NCBI RefSeq assembly: GCF_000172415.1
Contig: NZ_ABLD01000007.1
Coordinates: 186,001-250,000, forward strand
Reading direction: 5' to 3'
Length of the DNA stretch: 64,000 nt
Origin: Paraburkholderia graminis C4D1M
GTDB lineage: Bacteria > Pseudomonadota > Gammaproteobacteria > Burkholderiales > Burkholderiaceae
Under the pieces are notes generated by a model. It did no database searches and was not told where the DNA came from. It was given only the letters and a program-made list of their open reading frames with translations. Below are positions 24,405 through 33,157 of the stretch, one piece after another. Each line of letters starts with the position of its first letter. The first letter of the stretch is position 1. The position numbers and the translations under genes were made by a program.

Positions 24405-24962
24405 TCAGCCAGGACGGCGGAATTCGTTTTCGACCCACGCCGAAGCGCTCGCCTTGCTCAGCTTGAAATTCGGCGCGACCTGCACTTGCGCGAGCTGCTC
24501 GCCGAAGGTGTCGAGTGCGGTCAGCAGCGCGTACGGCTCGTCTTCGTCGGGCACGATGTCGAGCGTGATGTCGAGCTCGTCGTTGCCGTCCGCGGTCGGC
24601 ACACGTACGGCCTTGTGAAGCTGCGCGCGCAACTGCTGCTCATGACGGCGCAATACTTCGGACGCGGTTTTGACGAGCGTGTTGAATGCGCCGGTGTCGA
24701 GCGGCTTCGGGTCTTTCTTGTTGCGGCCCATCGTCCACGGGCCGACGAGCGCGGGTTCCGCTTCGCCGTCCTTGATCATTGCGACGGCCCAGCCTTCGTC
24801 GTCTTCGTTCTTGATGACGCGCGCGGTCCAGCCGTCGTCGCGCCAAAGACGGTCTTCATGCACCACGTCCAGCTCGCCTTCGAGTTGCGCGGCGTCCGGT
24901 GCGGACGAGCCTTCCGTCGTGGAAAGAGCAGGATCGGACGATGGAAGGTTGGGGTCGGTCAT
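24405..24962 (-). CDS. Conserved-looking acidic hypothetical protein
   Basis: A 185-residue cytoplasmic protein without signal peptide or membrane segment, acidic at the N-terminus. Pieces such as RLWRDDGWTARVIKNEDDEGWAVAMI and PYALLTALDTFGEQLAQV look like conserved globular sequence, and codon use fits a real gene. I cannot name a family. The ATG at 24962 was chosen; an ATG at 24998 would add 12 residues and neither has a strong ribosome site. No operon partner is close by. Confidence 0.65.
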   Translation of the reverse strand: MTDPNLPSSDPALSTTEGSSAPDAAQLEGELDVVHEDRLWRDDGWTARVIKNEDDEGWAVAMIKDGEAEPALVGPWTMGRNKKDPKPLDTGAFNTLVKTASEVLRRHEQQLRAQLHKAVRVPTADGNDELDITLDIVPDEDEPYALLTALDTFGEQLAQVQVAPNFKLSKASASAWVENEFRRPG

Positions 24963-25378
24963 TGCAGGTTCACTCACTTTCGCTGGACTAGTACACATGT
25001 CGAGCCTGCAATTCTACCTGCCTTGAGCGCGCGGAACGCCGCACTATGACGAACGGACAAGTCGAAGCGGGCATCTGGCGATTTGCGCGGCCGCTTGTAA
25101 AGCCTCTATAAAAGCCGCTCAAAAACGCAGCGACGTATCAGCTTGTAACGGAAGTGACGGCGCGAATGCGTGCTGGGTATACTCGGGCGTCCGCTTCTTG
25201 CTCGCGATTGAAATCGTGCTCGCAGCACGATTGTCAAACCGGCGAAGAGCGGCTTTGTCGCGAAGCGTGCATTGCGTTGGCCGCTGCATTAGCCAGCGCA
25301 TTGATTAGTGCACGGCGCACGTCATGCTTCGCCCGCCACAAGTTCCCGCGCCCGAGCACGGACGCCGACGACATCGAC
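24963..25378. other. 416-base divergent intergenic region
   Basis: Between the acidic protein gene and a lipoprotein gene. I see one good -10 element, TATACT (25178-25183), with GTGACG 18 bases upstream as a possible -35; it would drive rightward transcription with a leader of about 190 bases. A frame open from 25154 has no coding character before the lipoprotein start. Confidence 0.5.
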
Positions 25379-25735
25379 ATGAAACGAATCTTTCTGCTCG
25401 CTTCCACCACCGCTGTCATTACGACACTCGCGGCTTGCGGCTCGTCCAGCGGACCTTCCGCGCGCGACCCGTCGCAGCCCATGATCTATGTGTCCTCGCA
25501 GCGCGCCCCCGCGTACGTGGCGAGTTGCCTCGAGAGCCGCTTGTCGCGAGTGCGTCTGTCGCGCGTCGGCACCGCGACCGAAATCGCAGTCGGCTCCGAC
25601 TCGAACAATTCGTACTTCGTGACGCTGACGCCGTCGAACGCCGGCTCCGTCATCAAGGTGATGCATCCGGCCAATGCGCCCGACGATCCGCCGGAACCGG
25701 AAATGCGCTTTAACATTGCGCGATGCGCGACGTGA
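25379..25735 (+). CDS. Small lipoprotein, unknown function
   Basis: A 118-residue protein with a lipoprotein signal: MKRIFLLASTTAVITTLAAC, lipobox LAAC with C20 followed by GSS. Asp is not at +2, so outer-membrane sorting is expected. The mature part contains two further cysteines (SCLESRL, ARCAT), probably a disulfide. The start at 25379 was chosen because it gives a complete signal peptide; longer frames upstream are out of character. A clear terminator follows 62 bases after the stop. Confidence 0.75.
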   Translation: MKRIFLLASTTAVITTLAACGSSSGPSARDPSQPMIYVSSQRAPAYVASCLESRLSRVRLSRVGTATEIAVGSDSNNSYFVTLTPSNAGSVIKVMHPANAPDDPPEPEMRFNIARCAT

Positions 25736-25797
25736 GGTTTGTGCGAGGCATGCTCGTTCTCATGTGATGCGCGCATGACTCGCGCTTCACGCGCCAT

Positions 25798-25840
25798 GCC
25801 GGGAGATGAACTTTTAGTTCGGCGTCCCGGCTATTTTTTT
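25798..25840 (+). terminator. Rho-independent terminator of the lipoprotein gene
   Basis: GCCGGGA (25798-25804) pairs with TCCCGGC (25825-25831), with an inner GAAC/GTTC helix, followed by TATTTTTTT. Confidence 0.85.
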
Positions 25841-25905
25841 GGGCGGGCATCTGCGAACATAGCCGCCCTTTCTTCTTCACGCGGCGCGGCGCGCCACTCA
25901 TTCCG

Positions 25906-26424
25906 ATGGCATCCAGCAACGCACATCACGCAACCGGTTTCGCGGCCGGCGCCATTGCCGCGGCGCTCGTCATGCACACGGGCGGCGGCCACGACGGCCT
26001 GTTTTATCTCGGCGTACTGATGAGCTTTATCGCGGGCGTCGCGGGAAGCACGGCGCCCGACTGGCTCGAAGTCGCCTGGTGGTCGCGCAAACGCAAGCTG
26101 TGGATCACGCACCGTACGTTGACGCACTGGGGCATCGGCTGGATCGCATTGCTCGCGGTTTCATACTTCCAGCTCGGGCACTCCATCTATGCGGCGGCCG
26201 CCTTCGGCTTCGCATGCGGCGGACTGATGCATCTGCTCGCCGACTGGCCGAACCCGCTCGGAGTACCGTGGATCGCCGGACGGCATTCGTTGAACCTATG
26301 GAATAGCGGACATTGCGATCTGATCGTGGTCGCCGCTTCATGGGCCGCGGCCTGGTTTATCGGGCGACATGTGGGGCTGCCCGGCATGCGCGAACTCGAT
26401 CTGCTGAAGCATTTGCGGTTCTAG
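25906..26424 (+). CDS. YdjM/DUF457-type inner-membrane metal-dependent hydrolase
   Basis: A 172-residue membrane protein with about four hydrophobic segments. The histidine/aspartate pattern fits the YdjM (LexA-binding, membrane-bound hydrolase) family: an N-terminal NAHHATG, a central TAPDWLEV, THRTLTHW and HLLADWPNPLG. In that family these are thought to bind metal. It stands alone, 66 bases after a terminator. The biochemical role is not established for the family. Confidence 0.75.
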   Translation: MASSNAHHATGFAAGAIAAALVMHTGGGHDGLFYLGVLMSFIAGVAGSTAPDWLEVAWWSRKRKLWITHRTLTHWGIGWIALLAVSYFQLGHSIYAAAAFGFACGGLMHLLADWPNPLGVPWIAGRHSLNLWNSGHCDLIVVAASWAAAWFIGRHVGLPGMRELDLLKHLRF

Positions 26425-26484
26425 CGGCGGGCTTGCCGAACGCGCATCGAAGCGCCGCTCGGCTCACGCGTCCCCCCACGCTGT

Positions 26485-27330
26485 TTAACGCATCGCTGCA
26501 GCATAGTTGGCCGGCGTAACACCGAGCAGGCGCACGAAAGCCCGCGTCATGTGACTCTGATCGGCGAAGCCGGCCGCAGCCGCCGCGTCGGCAAGCGATA
26601 CGCCGCGCGCTATCAATTGCCGCGCCAGCACCACGCGCCGTTGCATCCGGTACGCGTGCGGCGGCAAACCCGTTTCGTGCGCGAAAGCTCGCAGTAACTG
26701 AAAGCGGCTGATGCCCGCTTCATCGGCGAGATCGGCGAGTGTGAGGGGCGCGGCGGGGTCGTCGTCGATGCGTGCTTTCGCGTGCGCGATAGTCGCAACC
26801 GAACTCGTGCCCAACATACGCGCATGACCGGTTGCCCGACACGTTGCATGCGCGGACAGCAAATGCGCGACCAACTCGACCAGCGCCTGTTCACACGCGA
26901 GATCGTCACGCGCGGAAGGCTGCACGGCCATCGCAAACAATCGTTCGAACAAATGCTTGAGTAGCGGATCGTGCGCGACCGGCTGCGTGAGCTCGACCTC
27001 GCGGGCTTCGGTCGCGTTCAGTTCGGCTGCGGCGCTGACGAGCATCGACGGCTCGAAATACAGCATGTGCCACGCGCGGCCGCGCTCGTCGAGCGGACTG
27101 CCGTCGTGCACTTCGCCGGGGTTGACCATGATCGTGTCGTTCATGCGCGCTTCGACGGGACCGCGGCCGCTCGCCGACTTATGTCCACCGCTGACGATCA
27201 CGCCCACGCCGAACCGGTCATGCGAATGTCGCGGAAACGCGCGCGCGGTTTCGGCGACGGTCGCCTCGACGCCGGCAATCGCGCAACGGGGCATGTGGAC
27301 GCGGCCACGCGTCCCGTCGCGCGCGGGCAT
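26485..27330 (-). CDS. AraC family transcriptional regulator
   Basis: A 281-residue regulator with an N-terminal cupin-like sensor domain (residues 15-160, with FPRHSHDRFGVGVIVSGGH) and a C-terminal double helix-turn-helix (180-278): LADLADEAGISRFQLLRAFA and LADAAAAAGFADQSHMTRAF, ending in GVTPANYA. This AraC subgroup often regulates an adjacent LysE-type exporter, but none is present here. Its ATG overlaps the stop of the serine acetyltransferase gene by one base (TGATG), so the two are translationally coupled. Confidence 0.85.
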   Translation of the reverse strand: MPARDGTRGRVHMPRCAIAGVEATVAETARAFPRHSHDRFGVGVIVSGGHKSASGRGPVEARMNDTIMVNPGEVHDGSPLDERGRAWHMLYFEPSMLVSAAAELNATEAREVELTQPVAHDPLLKHLFERLFAMAVQPSARDDLACEQALVELVAHLLSAHATCRATGHARMLGTSSVATIAHAKARIDDDPAAPLTLADLADEAGISRFQLLRAFAHETGLPPHAYRMQRRVVLARQLIARGVSLADAAAAAGFADQSHMTRAFVRLLGVTPANYAAAMR

Positions 27331-28256
27331 CAGCGCCGCCCTTCGTCGCCGCGCTCGCCTTCGCGGACCTTGCCTTGCGAGACGCTGCTGCCGGGCGGCA
27401 CGCTATGCGTGAGCCACACATTGCCGCCGATCACCGAGCCGCGCCCAATCGTCACGCGTCCGAGAATGGTCGCGCCGGCGTAGATCACGACGTGGTCCTC
27501 GACGATAGGATGCCGCGCATTGCCTTTGATGAGCGTGCCGTCGACATCGGCGGCAAAGCTCTTCGCACCGAGCGTCACCGCCTGGTACACGCGCACGTGC
27601 TCGCCGATGATCGCCGTTTCGCCGATCACGACGCCCGTGCCGTGGTCGATGAAAAAACTCGGGCCGATCGTCGCGCCCGGGTGAATGTCGATGCCGGTCG
27701 CGGAGTGCGCGATCTCGTTGATGAAGCGCGCGAGCAACGGCACGCCGAGACGATGCAGCGCATGCGCGAGACGATGATGCGTCATCGCCCATACGCCCGG
27801 ATAGCAAAGCAGAATTTCAGTGATGTGCTGCGCGGCCGGGTCGCCGGTGAACGCGGCCTGAATGTCGCTGACAAGCAGCGCGCGAATGCCCGGCAACTGC
27901 GTGCCGAACTGGCGAGCCACTTCGAAGGCGCGCTCGCGCAACTCGGCCTCCGGCGTTTGCGCGTGTTCCGGCAGAAATCGCAGCGCACGGCGAATCTGTT
28001 CGGCGAGCAAACGCAAGGTGCTTTCTAACGTATGGCCGACGTAGTAGTCGACGGTTTCGTCAGTCAGATCGGGCGCGCCATAGTGCGTGGGAAACAGCGC
28101 GGCACGCAAGCCGGCGACGATGCCGACCACCGCTTCGCGTGACGGCAACTCGCGAATGCCGAGCGGATGCCGCGTGCGATGCAGTTCTTCACGCGACGCG
28201 CGCAAGTCCGCGACGATCTGTTCTAGGCCCCAGTTCTGGGAAGGCACATTAGGCAT
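27330..28256 (-). CDS. Serine O-acetyltransferase (EpsC/CysE type)
   Basis: A 308-residue acetyl-CoA:serine O-acetyltransferase, first step of cysteine synthesis. The N-terminal helical half (to about residue 185) is longer than in E. coli CysE, as in the EpsC branch. The left-handed beta-helix follows, with GIDIHPGATIGPSFFIDHGTG and VVIGETAIIGEHV containing the catalytic His-Asp region. The C-terminus is basic/charged rather than the Ile-ending tail that binds cysteine synthase. The ATG at 28256 was chosen, but a GTG at 28283 is possible; neither has a clear ribosome site. Confidence 0.85.
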   Translation of the reverse strand: MPNVPSQNWGLEQIVADLRASREELHRTRHPLGIRELPSREAVVGIVAGLRAALFPTHYGAPDLTDETVDYYVGHTLESTLRLLAEQIRRALRFLPEHAQTPEAELRERAFEVARQFGTQLPGIRALLVSDIQAAFTGDPAAQHITEILLCYPGVWAMTHHRLAHALHRLGVPLLARFINEIAHSATGIDIHPGATIGPSFFIDHGTGVVIGETAIIGEHVRVYQAVTLGAKSFAADVDGTLIKGNARHPIVEDHVVIYAGATILGRVTIGRGSVIGGNVWLTHSVPPGSSVSQGKVREGERGDEGRR

Positions 28257-28385
28257 AAACGGACAGCGCCGTGCGGCGAGCACGGTATCGAGTGATTGTC
28301 CCGAGAGATTACCGCGTTTTGCGCGGGCTCGCGCAGCATTGCGCGAAGCGCGAGTGCGGGTGCAAGTCCAGGCGCAACTGCCCGC

Positions 28386-28619
28386 CTAGATGGTCACGCT
28401 GCTCGCGTCGATCCAGCGCACGGCCCAATCGCGCGCATGGGCGATGGCCGTGGCTTCGTCGGGGAAGCAAAGGTCGGTTGGAAAAAAACGGTTGGCGACG
28501 AGTTCGCCGTCGCTCGAGCGCGAGATGACCACGTAAGGCTGCCACTTGCCATCGCCGGCGCGCGCCGGTGCGCAATTTAACAAATAGCCGCGATGTGTGA
28601 ATGCAGCATCAAAGTGCAT
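28386..28619 (-). CDS. Small hypothetical protein
   Basis: A 77-residue cytoplasmic protein starting MHFDAAFTHRGYLLNCAP. It has alternating hydrophobic beta-like strands (QPYVVISRSSDGELVANRFF) followed by a helix (DEATAIAHARDWAVRWID), a compact beta-alpha layout. I do not recognise the family. Good codon use and conserved-looking composition support it as real. It is a single gene, 129 bases upstream of the serine acetyltransferase in the same direction. Confidence 0.6.
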   Translation of the reverse strand: MHFDAAFTHRGYLLNCAPARAGDGKWQPYVVISRSSDGELVANRFFPTDLCFPDEATAIAHARDWAVRWIDASSVTI

Positions 28620-28675
28620 ATGTCACCCGCCCTGACGGCCCCGTAGAATGTTTTAAGTAAGCCCGCGTTCATCGC

Positions 28676-28727
28676 GCCGCGTTTGCAAACAGCGGCAGCA
28701 ATTCCACGCCGGAGTATGATCATACTC
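28676..28727. promoter_or_regulatory. Two dyad elements upstream of the 28839 gene
   Basis: GAGTATGATCATACTC (28712-28727) is a perfect 16-base palindrome. Just before it, GCCGC-GTTTGCAAAC-A-GCGGC (28676-28696) forms a near-perfect dyad around a 10-base palindrome. Both are the size of dimeric repressor sites and lie 110-160 bases before the next start codon. Confidence 0.5.
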
Positions 28728-28838
28728 TGTAGAAAATGCGCGTTCATTAAAAAAAACGAAAGACGCGCGAACGCAATCGCCCTGCAAAAGGAACGGACCT
28801 TGCTCTCGGGGACCTCACTTCCTGAAAGGAGAATGCAT

Positions 28839-29291
28839 ATGAACAGCGCTATCGACAATTCCGCAGACGCGCCCAAAGCAACCGTCAAAAGCCACTCATG
28901 CAGCGCGGAACTGTATAACGACCGCACGCACGACAGCACCGTGGACACCGACGGCAAGAACCACGAAGCCGCGCGCATTGCGGGTCAAAGCCCCATTGCC
29001 GTCGACGAAATCACGACCAGCAACGCGACGCTCGTCAACAGCGTCGCGGAAGCGCTCGACGGCATGGCGGGATTCGACAGCCGGGTCGGCGGCAATCATC
29101 TGCTGCTTGCGCTCGAGCCTGGCTATACCGTCGTCGACAAAGGCATGGTCGAGCCGCAGGGAATCCATTCCGCAGAGGATCTCTTCGACTATTCGCGTGC
29201 GGGCGAGAATCGCGGTGAACGCGGCCGCATCCATTATGCCCTTAATCATTTGCGGCCTACGCGCGTGATCGAAATACATCGAGTTAGATAA
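28839..29291 (+). CDS. Hypothetical protein with strong ribosome site
   Basis: A 150-residue hydrophilic protein, no signal or membrane segment. An excellent AAAGGAG lies 7 bases before the ATG at 28839; an overlapping ATG at 28833 is too close to it. The N-terminal 50 residues are polar and probably disordered. The C-terminal half (NSVAEALDGMAGFDSRVGG and LLLALEPGYTVVDKGMVEPQ) looks folded, and the end is basic. I recognise no family. The two dyads upstream suggest tight regulation. Confidence 0.65.
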   Translation: MNSAIDNSADAPKATVKSHSCSAELYNDRTHDSTVDTDGKNHEAARIAGQSPIAVDEITTSNATLVNSVAEALDGMAGFDSRVGGNHLLLALEPGYTVVDKGMVEPQGIHSAEDLFDYSRAGENRGERGRIHYALNHLRPTRVIEIHRVR

Positions 29292-29501
29292 TCATGTGGT
29301 TTGCGCGCGTGTTTGAATCACGGCGATGAAGCCGAGTGGCCCGGACATAACAGCGCGCACGCCGTTTAAATAGCAATGCGCGCTTTTTATCGGATGTCTT
29401 CGATTACAAACCGGTGGTTGCGAGACCTGCTCGCCGCCGGGCGTTTTTCTGCCATGCGGCCCGGTGCACAATCGGCGCACATCAACTCGACGGAGCGGTA
29501 A

Positions 29502-30107
29502 ATGAAAAAGATCCTCGTGATCGGCGCCACCGGCACACTCGGCCAGGCAGTGAGCGCGGAGCTGAAGGCTCGGCATGAAGTCATCGAAGTGGGCGCGACG
29601 CGCGGCCAGTATCAGGTGGACAGCACCGACCCTGCGAGCGTCGAGCGGCTCTTTCGCGAGATCGGCAAGGTGGATGGCGTGGTCACGGCCATCGGCAAAG
29701 TGCATTTCGGACCGCTGCCGCAAATGACGAGCGAGCAGTTCTGGGTCGGCCTGCGCGACAAGCTGATGGGACAGATCAACGTCGTGCTCGCAGGGCAGAA
29801 CTATGTGAACGACGGCGGCTCGTTCACGCTAACGAGCGGCATTCTCGCCGACGAGCCGATCCGCGAAGGCGCGAATGCGACGACCGTCAATCTCGCGCTA
29901 GAGGGTTTCGTGCGAGGCGCGGCGATCGAACTGCCGCGCGGCATCCGCATCAACGTCGTGAGCCCGACAGTGCTGAGCGAATCGATGGAAAGCTATGCGC
30001 CGTACTTCCGCGGCTTCGAGCCGGTCACCGCGCAACGCGCCGCGCAAGCGTATCTGCGCAGCGTGGAAGGCGCGCAAACGGGGCGCGTTTATCGCGTCGG
30101 CGAATAA
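29502..30107 (+). CDS. Short-chain dehydrogenase-like protein without the usual Tyr-Lys pair
   Basis: A 201-residue Rossmann protein with the SDR nucleotide loop GATGTLGQ (residues 8-15). After the catalytic-serine region (FTLTSGIL) the expected YxxxK is absent: the equivalent stretch reads GANATTVNLALEGFVRGAA. The Asn-Ile region and PTVL exit are kept. It is shorter than classical SDRs (about 250). It may bind NAD(P) without standard SDR chemistry. It has a GAGCGG site before the ATG and is a single gene, convergent with the ABC transporter. Confidence 0.8.
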   Translation: MKKILVIGATGTLGQAVSAELKARHEVIEVGATRGQYQVDSTDPASVERLFREIGKVDGVVTAIGKVHFGPLPQMTSEQFWVGLRDKLMGQINVVLAGQNYVNDGGSFTLTSGILADEPIREGANATTVNLALEGFVRGAAIELPRGIRINVVSPTVLSESMESYAPYFRGFEPVTAQRAAQAYLRSVEGAQTGRVYRVGE

Positions 30108-30130
30108 GCCTCGCGTGTGGGCCCACGTGT

Positions 30131-30153
30131 GAGCCGCGCGCGATGCGCGGCTC
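30131..30153. terminator. Hairpin between convergent genes
   Basis: GAGCCGCGC (30131-30139) pairs perfectly with GCGCGGCTC (30145-30153) around a five-base loop. It sits between the SDR-like gene and the convergent transporter operon. No T-run. Confidence 0.45.
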
Positions 30154-30156
30154 CGC

Positions 30157-31086
30157 TCAATGCTTCTGCTCCTTCACGCGCGAGACGATCTGCGTCGGGC
30201 TCACGAACTGCAGCGCGATCAACACCCAGATCAGCGTGATCGCCATGTAGATCATCGCCATCGCGTCGATGGATTGCGGCGCGCGCACGCCCGTTGAAAA
30301 CACCGCGTAGTACAACGCGACCACAAGCGTTTGCGTCGCGGGCCCCGCAGTGAAAAACGTCAGCTCGAACATGCCGATGGTCCGCACCAACACGAGCAGC
30401 GCGGCGGCGAGCATGCCGGGCACGAGCAGCGGCAGCAGCACGTAGCGGAAATAGCGGAATGTGTTGGCGCCGAAGATGCGCGCCGCCGCTTCCAGATTCG
30501 GATCGATCTGCTCGATGAATGGCGTCATCACGAGGATCACGAACGGCAGCGCGGGCACGAGGTTCGCGAGTATCACGCCGCTCAGCGTGCCGGCGAGGCC
30601 GACCTTGTACATCACGGTCGCCATCGGAATGCCATAGGTGACGGGCGGCACCATCAACGGCAACAGGAATATCAGCATCGCGAGGCGCTTGCCGGGAAAC
30701 TGCACGCGCGCAAGCGCATAGGCCGCGGGCACGCCGAGCAGCACTGACAGCAGCACGACCGCGCCGACCACTTCGACCGTGACCCACAGCACGCTCGCCA
30801 GTTGAAAATCGCTCCACGCCTGCGCATACCAATGCAGCGTGAAGCCTTGCGGCAGCAAGGTGCCGAACCAGCGCGTCGCGATCGAGTTGACCGCCACCGT
30901 CGCGATCAGCAGCACGACGTTGACGAGGAAGAACACCATCGCGCCCCACACGATCACGCGCCACACGCGGCCCGGCACGCTCGCGCGCTGCTTCGCGCGC
31001 TTGTGGGGTTCGCGAGCGTCGTCGCCCTGCTGCGTGGATGCGGATCTTGGCCATGAGCCCGGCGCGCCGCGATGTTCGCTCGTCAT
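30157..31086 (-). CDS. ABC transporter permease (PotC-like)
   Basis: A 309-residue inner-membrane permease with six hydrophobic segments and a cytoplasmic N-terminal extension of about 40 polar residues. The EAA loop is visible as NLEAAARIFGANTFRYFRYV. It resembles the second permease of spermidine/putrescine-type importers. Its ATG overlaps the stop of the other permease (TGATG), so it is the last gene of the transporter operon. Confidence 0.87.
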   Translation of the reverse strand: MTSEHRGAPGSWPRSASTQQGDDAREPHKRAKQRASVPGRVWRVIVWGAMVFFLVNVVLLIATVAVNSIATRWFGTLLPQGFTLHWYAQAWSDFQLASVLWVTVEVVGAVVLLSVLLGVPAAYALARVQFPGKRLAMLIFLLPLMVPPVTYGIPMATVMYKVGLAGTLSGVILANLVPALPFVILVMTPFIEQIDPNLEAAARIFGANTFRYFRYVLLPLLVPGMLAAALLVLVRTIGMFELTFFTAGPATQTLVVALYYAVFSTGVRAPQSIDAMAMIYMAITLIWVLIALQFVSPTQIVSRVKEQKH

Positions 31087-31991
31087 CAGCCTTTGCCTCC
31101 TGTTGCCGGGCCGCTATACGACAGGCGGCGCGCACCGAGCATCGCGACGACCACCAGCAGCTGCACGAAGCCCATCACCATCGCAATCGCCGACGCAAGC
31201 GAATAGTCGTAGCTTTCGAACGCGGCTTCGGCGGCGGCAATCGACATCACGCGCGTCGGCCCCGCTGGCGCACCCAGCAGCACCGCCGACGGAAACACCG
31301 AAAACGCCTGCACGAACGAAAGACACGCGGCCATCGTCAAGCCCGGTATCAGCAGCGGCAAATAGATGCGGCGGAACTGCTCCCACGGACTCGCGCCGAG
31401 CGTGGCCGCGGCGCTCGCGAGCGTCGGATCGATGCCGGTCACATACGAGAGCGTCAACAGGAACGCGAACGGAAAGCCGGACACGATCAGCGAAATCAGC
31501 ACGCCCCAGAAGTTATGCGTGAGCCGCACTTCGCGCGTATAGAGATGCAGGCCCTGCAGCGCCTGCGGAAACCAGCCGTTGGGTCCGAAGTAAGTGAGCA
31601 TGCCGTCGGCGATCAGCACGGTGCCGAGCGTGACCGGAATCACCAGCAACGTCGTCACGAACTTCTGATAACGCGAATGCCGACGCAATGCGAACGCGAC
31701 CGGCACCGACACGCCGACGTTGATCAGCGTCGCCGGCACCGCGAGTTTCAGCGTGACGATGATGGTCGGCCACATCGACGTGTCGGTGAAGAACGTCAGA
31801 TAGTTGGCCCATGCACTGCCGCCGTTCATCGGCCGGAACGACAACGCAAGGCCGTACGCGAACGGATAGATGAACAACGCGACGATGACGAGCAGCGCAG
31901 GCGTAACAAGCCATGCCTTGCCGTCGCGCTGTCTTGCGCGAGCGGTGGGCGCTGTCGGCGGAACGGGCGCGGGATACGTCGGCGTATTCAT
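31086..31991 (-). CDS. ABC transporter permease (PotB-like)
   Basis: A 301-residue permease, first of the pair. The EAA loop appears as TLASAAATLGASPWEQFRRIYL, cut at the family glycine. The start at 31991 (MNTPTYPAP) overlaps the ATPase stop as ATGA; a longer frame upstream is a shadow of the ATPase C-terminus. A Pro-rich cytoplasmic leader precedes the first transmembrane helix. Confidence 0.87.
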   Translation of the reverse strand: MNTPTYPAPVPPTAPTARARQRDGKAWLVTPALLVIVALFIYPFAYGLALSFRPMNGGSAWANYLTFFTDTSMWPTIIVTLKLAVPATLINVGVSVPVAFALRRHSRYQKFVTTLLVIPVTLGTVLIADGMLTYFGPNGWFPQALQGLHLYTREVRLTHNFWGVLISLIVSGFPFAFLLTLSYVTGIDPTLASAAATLGASPWEQFRRIYLPLLIPGLTMAACLSFVQAFSVFPSAVLLGAPAGPTRVMSIAAAEAAFESYDYSLASAIAMVMGFVQLLVVVAMLGARRLSYSGPATGGKG

Positions 31992-33073
31992 GGTTGTGCC
32001 GCCTCGGCGTCGTAGACGAGCGTGCGCAACGGCGGCACGCGCAGGCTGATGCGCTCGCCCTCTTCGAATTCGCCGGCCACGCGCGCCCACAATTCGCCGA
32101 ACGCGGTCTTCACGCGCAGCAGCGAACTGTTGCCGCCATATTCGACGACGGTGACCAACGCATCGAACGCGTTCTCCGCGCCAGGCGCCGCGCGTTCCAT
32201 GTCTTCCGGACGCAGCGCGACGCTCACGCGCTTGCTGTTGAACCCGGCCATCGGCGTGCCGATCAGACGCACGCCGTCTGCGCTCACCAGAACGCCTTCG
32301 CCTTGCGTGCCTTCGAGTGTGAATTCGGCGACATTGCGATAGCCCATGAAACGCGCGACATGCAGATTCCGCGGACGCGTGTACACCTCTTTCGGCGTCG
32401 CGACCTGCTGCACGACGCCCTCTCTCATCACGACGATGCGATCAGCCATTGAAAGCGCTTCGTCCTGATCGTGCGTGACGTACAGCGTCGCGCGTTCGAG
32501 CTGGCTGTGAATGCGCCGGATCTCCGCGCGCATTTCGATGCGCAGCTTCGTGTCGAGATTCGAAAGCGGTTCGTCCATCAGAATGAGCGGCGGCTCGATC
32601 ACGATGGCGCGTGCAATCGCCACGCGCTGTTGCTGGCCGCCGGAGAGCTGTCCCGGCAACTTGCGTTCGTGGCCGACGAGCTGCACGAGTTGCAGCGCCT
32701 CACGCGCGCGCCGCATGATTTCGCTTTTGCCGACGCCGCGCATCTTCAGACCGAAGCCGACGTTGTCGAGCACGCTCATGTGCGGAAACAGCGCGTAGTT
32801 CTGAAACACCATGCCGAAGCCGCGTTTTTCCGGCGGCAATACGTCGATACGTTTGTCGTCGAGCCAGATGCCGCCGCCGCTCAACGGCTGCAAACCGGCG
32901 ATGCAGTTGAGCGCCGTCGACTTGCCGCAGCCCGACGGTCCCAGCAATGCGATGAACTCGCCGCGCCGGATGTCCAGATCGAGCCCTTGCAGCGCCGCGA
33001 TCGACTGGCCTTCCGCATTCGTGAAACTGCGGCTCACCGAATCGAGCCGCAACTGTTCAAAGTGATGCTTCAT
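31988..33073 (-). CDS. ABC transporter ATP-binding protein (PotA-like)
   Basis: A 361-residue ATPase with Walker A GPSGCGKST (about residue 43), signature LSGGQQQR, Walker B LILMDEP, H-loop VTHDQDEA, and a C-terminal TOBE-type domain (about 240-360), the layout of PotA/UgpC/FbpC importers. The start at 33073 (MKHHFEQLRL) has a GGAA site nearby; the ATG at 33103 adds ten residues without support. It is 85 bases after the binding-protein gene. Confidence 0.9.
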   Translation of the reverse strand: MKHHFEQLRLDSVSRSFTNAEGQSIAALQGLDLDIRRGEFIALLGPSGCGKSTALNCIAGLQPLSGGGIWLDDKRIDVLPPEKRGFGMVFQNYALFPHMSVLDNVGFGLKMRGVGKSEIMRRAREALQLVQLVGHERKLPGQLSGGQQQRVAIARAIVIEPPLILMDEPLSNLDTKLRIEMRAEIRRIHSQLERATLYVTHDQDEALSMADRIVVMREGVVQQVATPKEVYTRPRNLHVARFMGYRNVAEFTLEGTQGEGVLVSADGVRLIGTPMAGFNSKRVSVALRPEDMERAAPGAENAFDALVTVVEYGGNSSLLRVKTAFGELWARVAGEFEEGERISLRVPPLRTLVYDAEAAQP

Positions 33074-33157
33074 GGCGGTTCCCTGATGCGCGCGACCCGT
33101 CACGGGTCGCGCGCGAATCGCACTGGCATGAGTGGAAGCGCGGGCTGTCCGCCGTGG

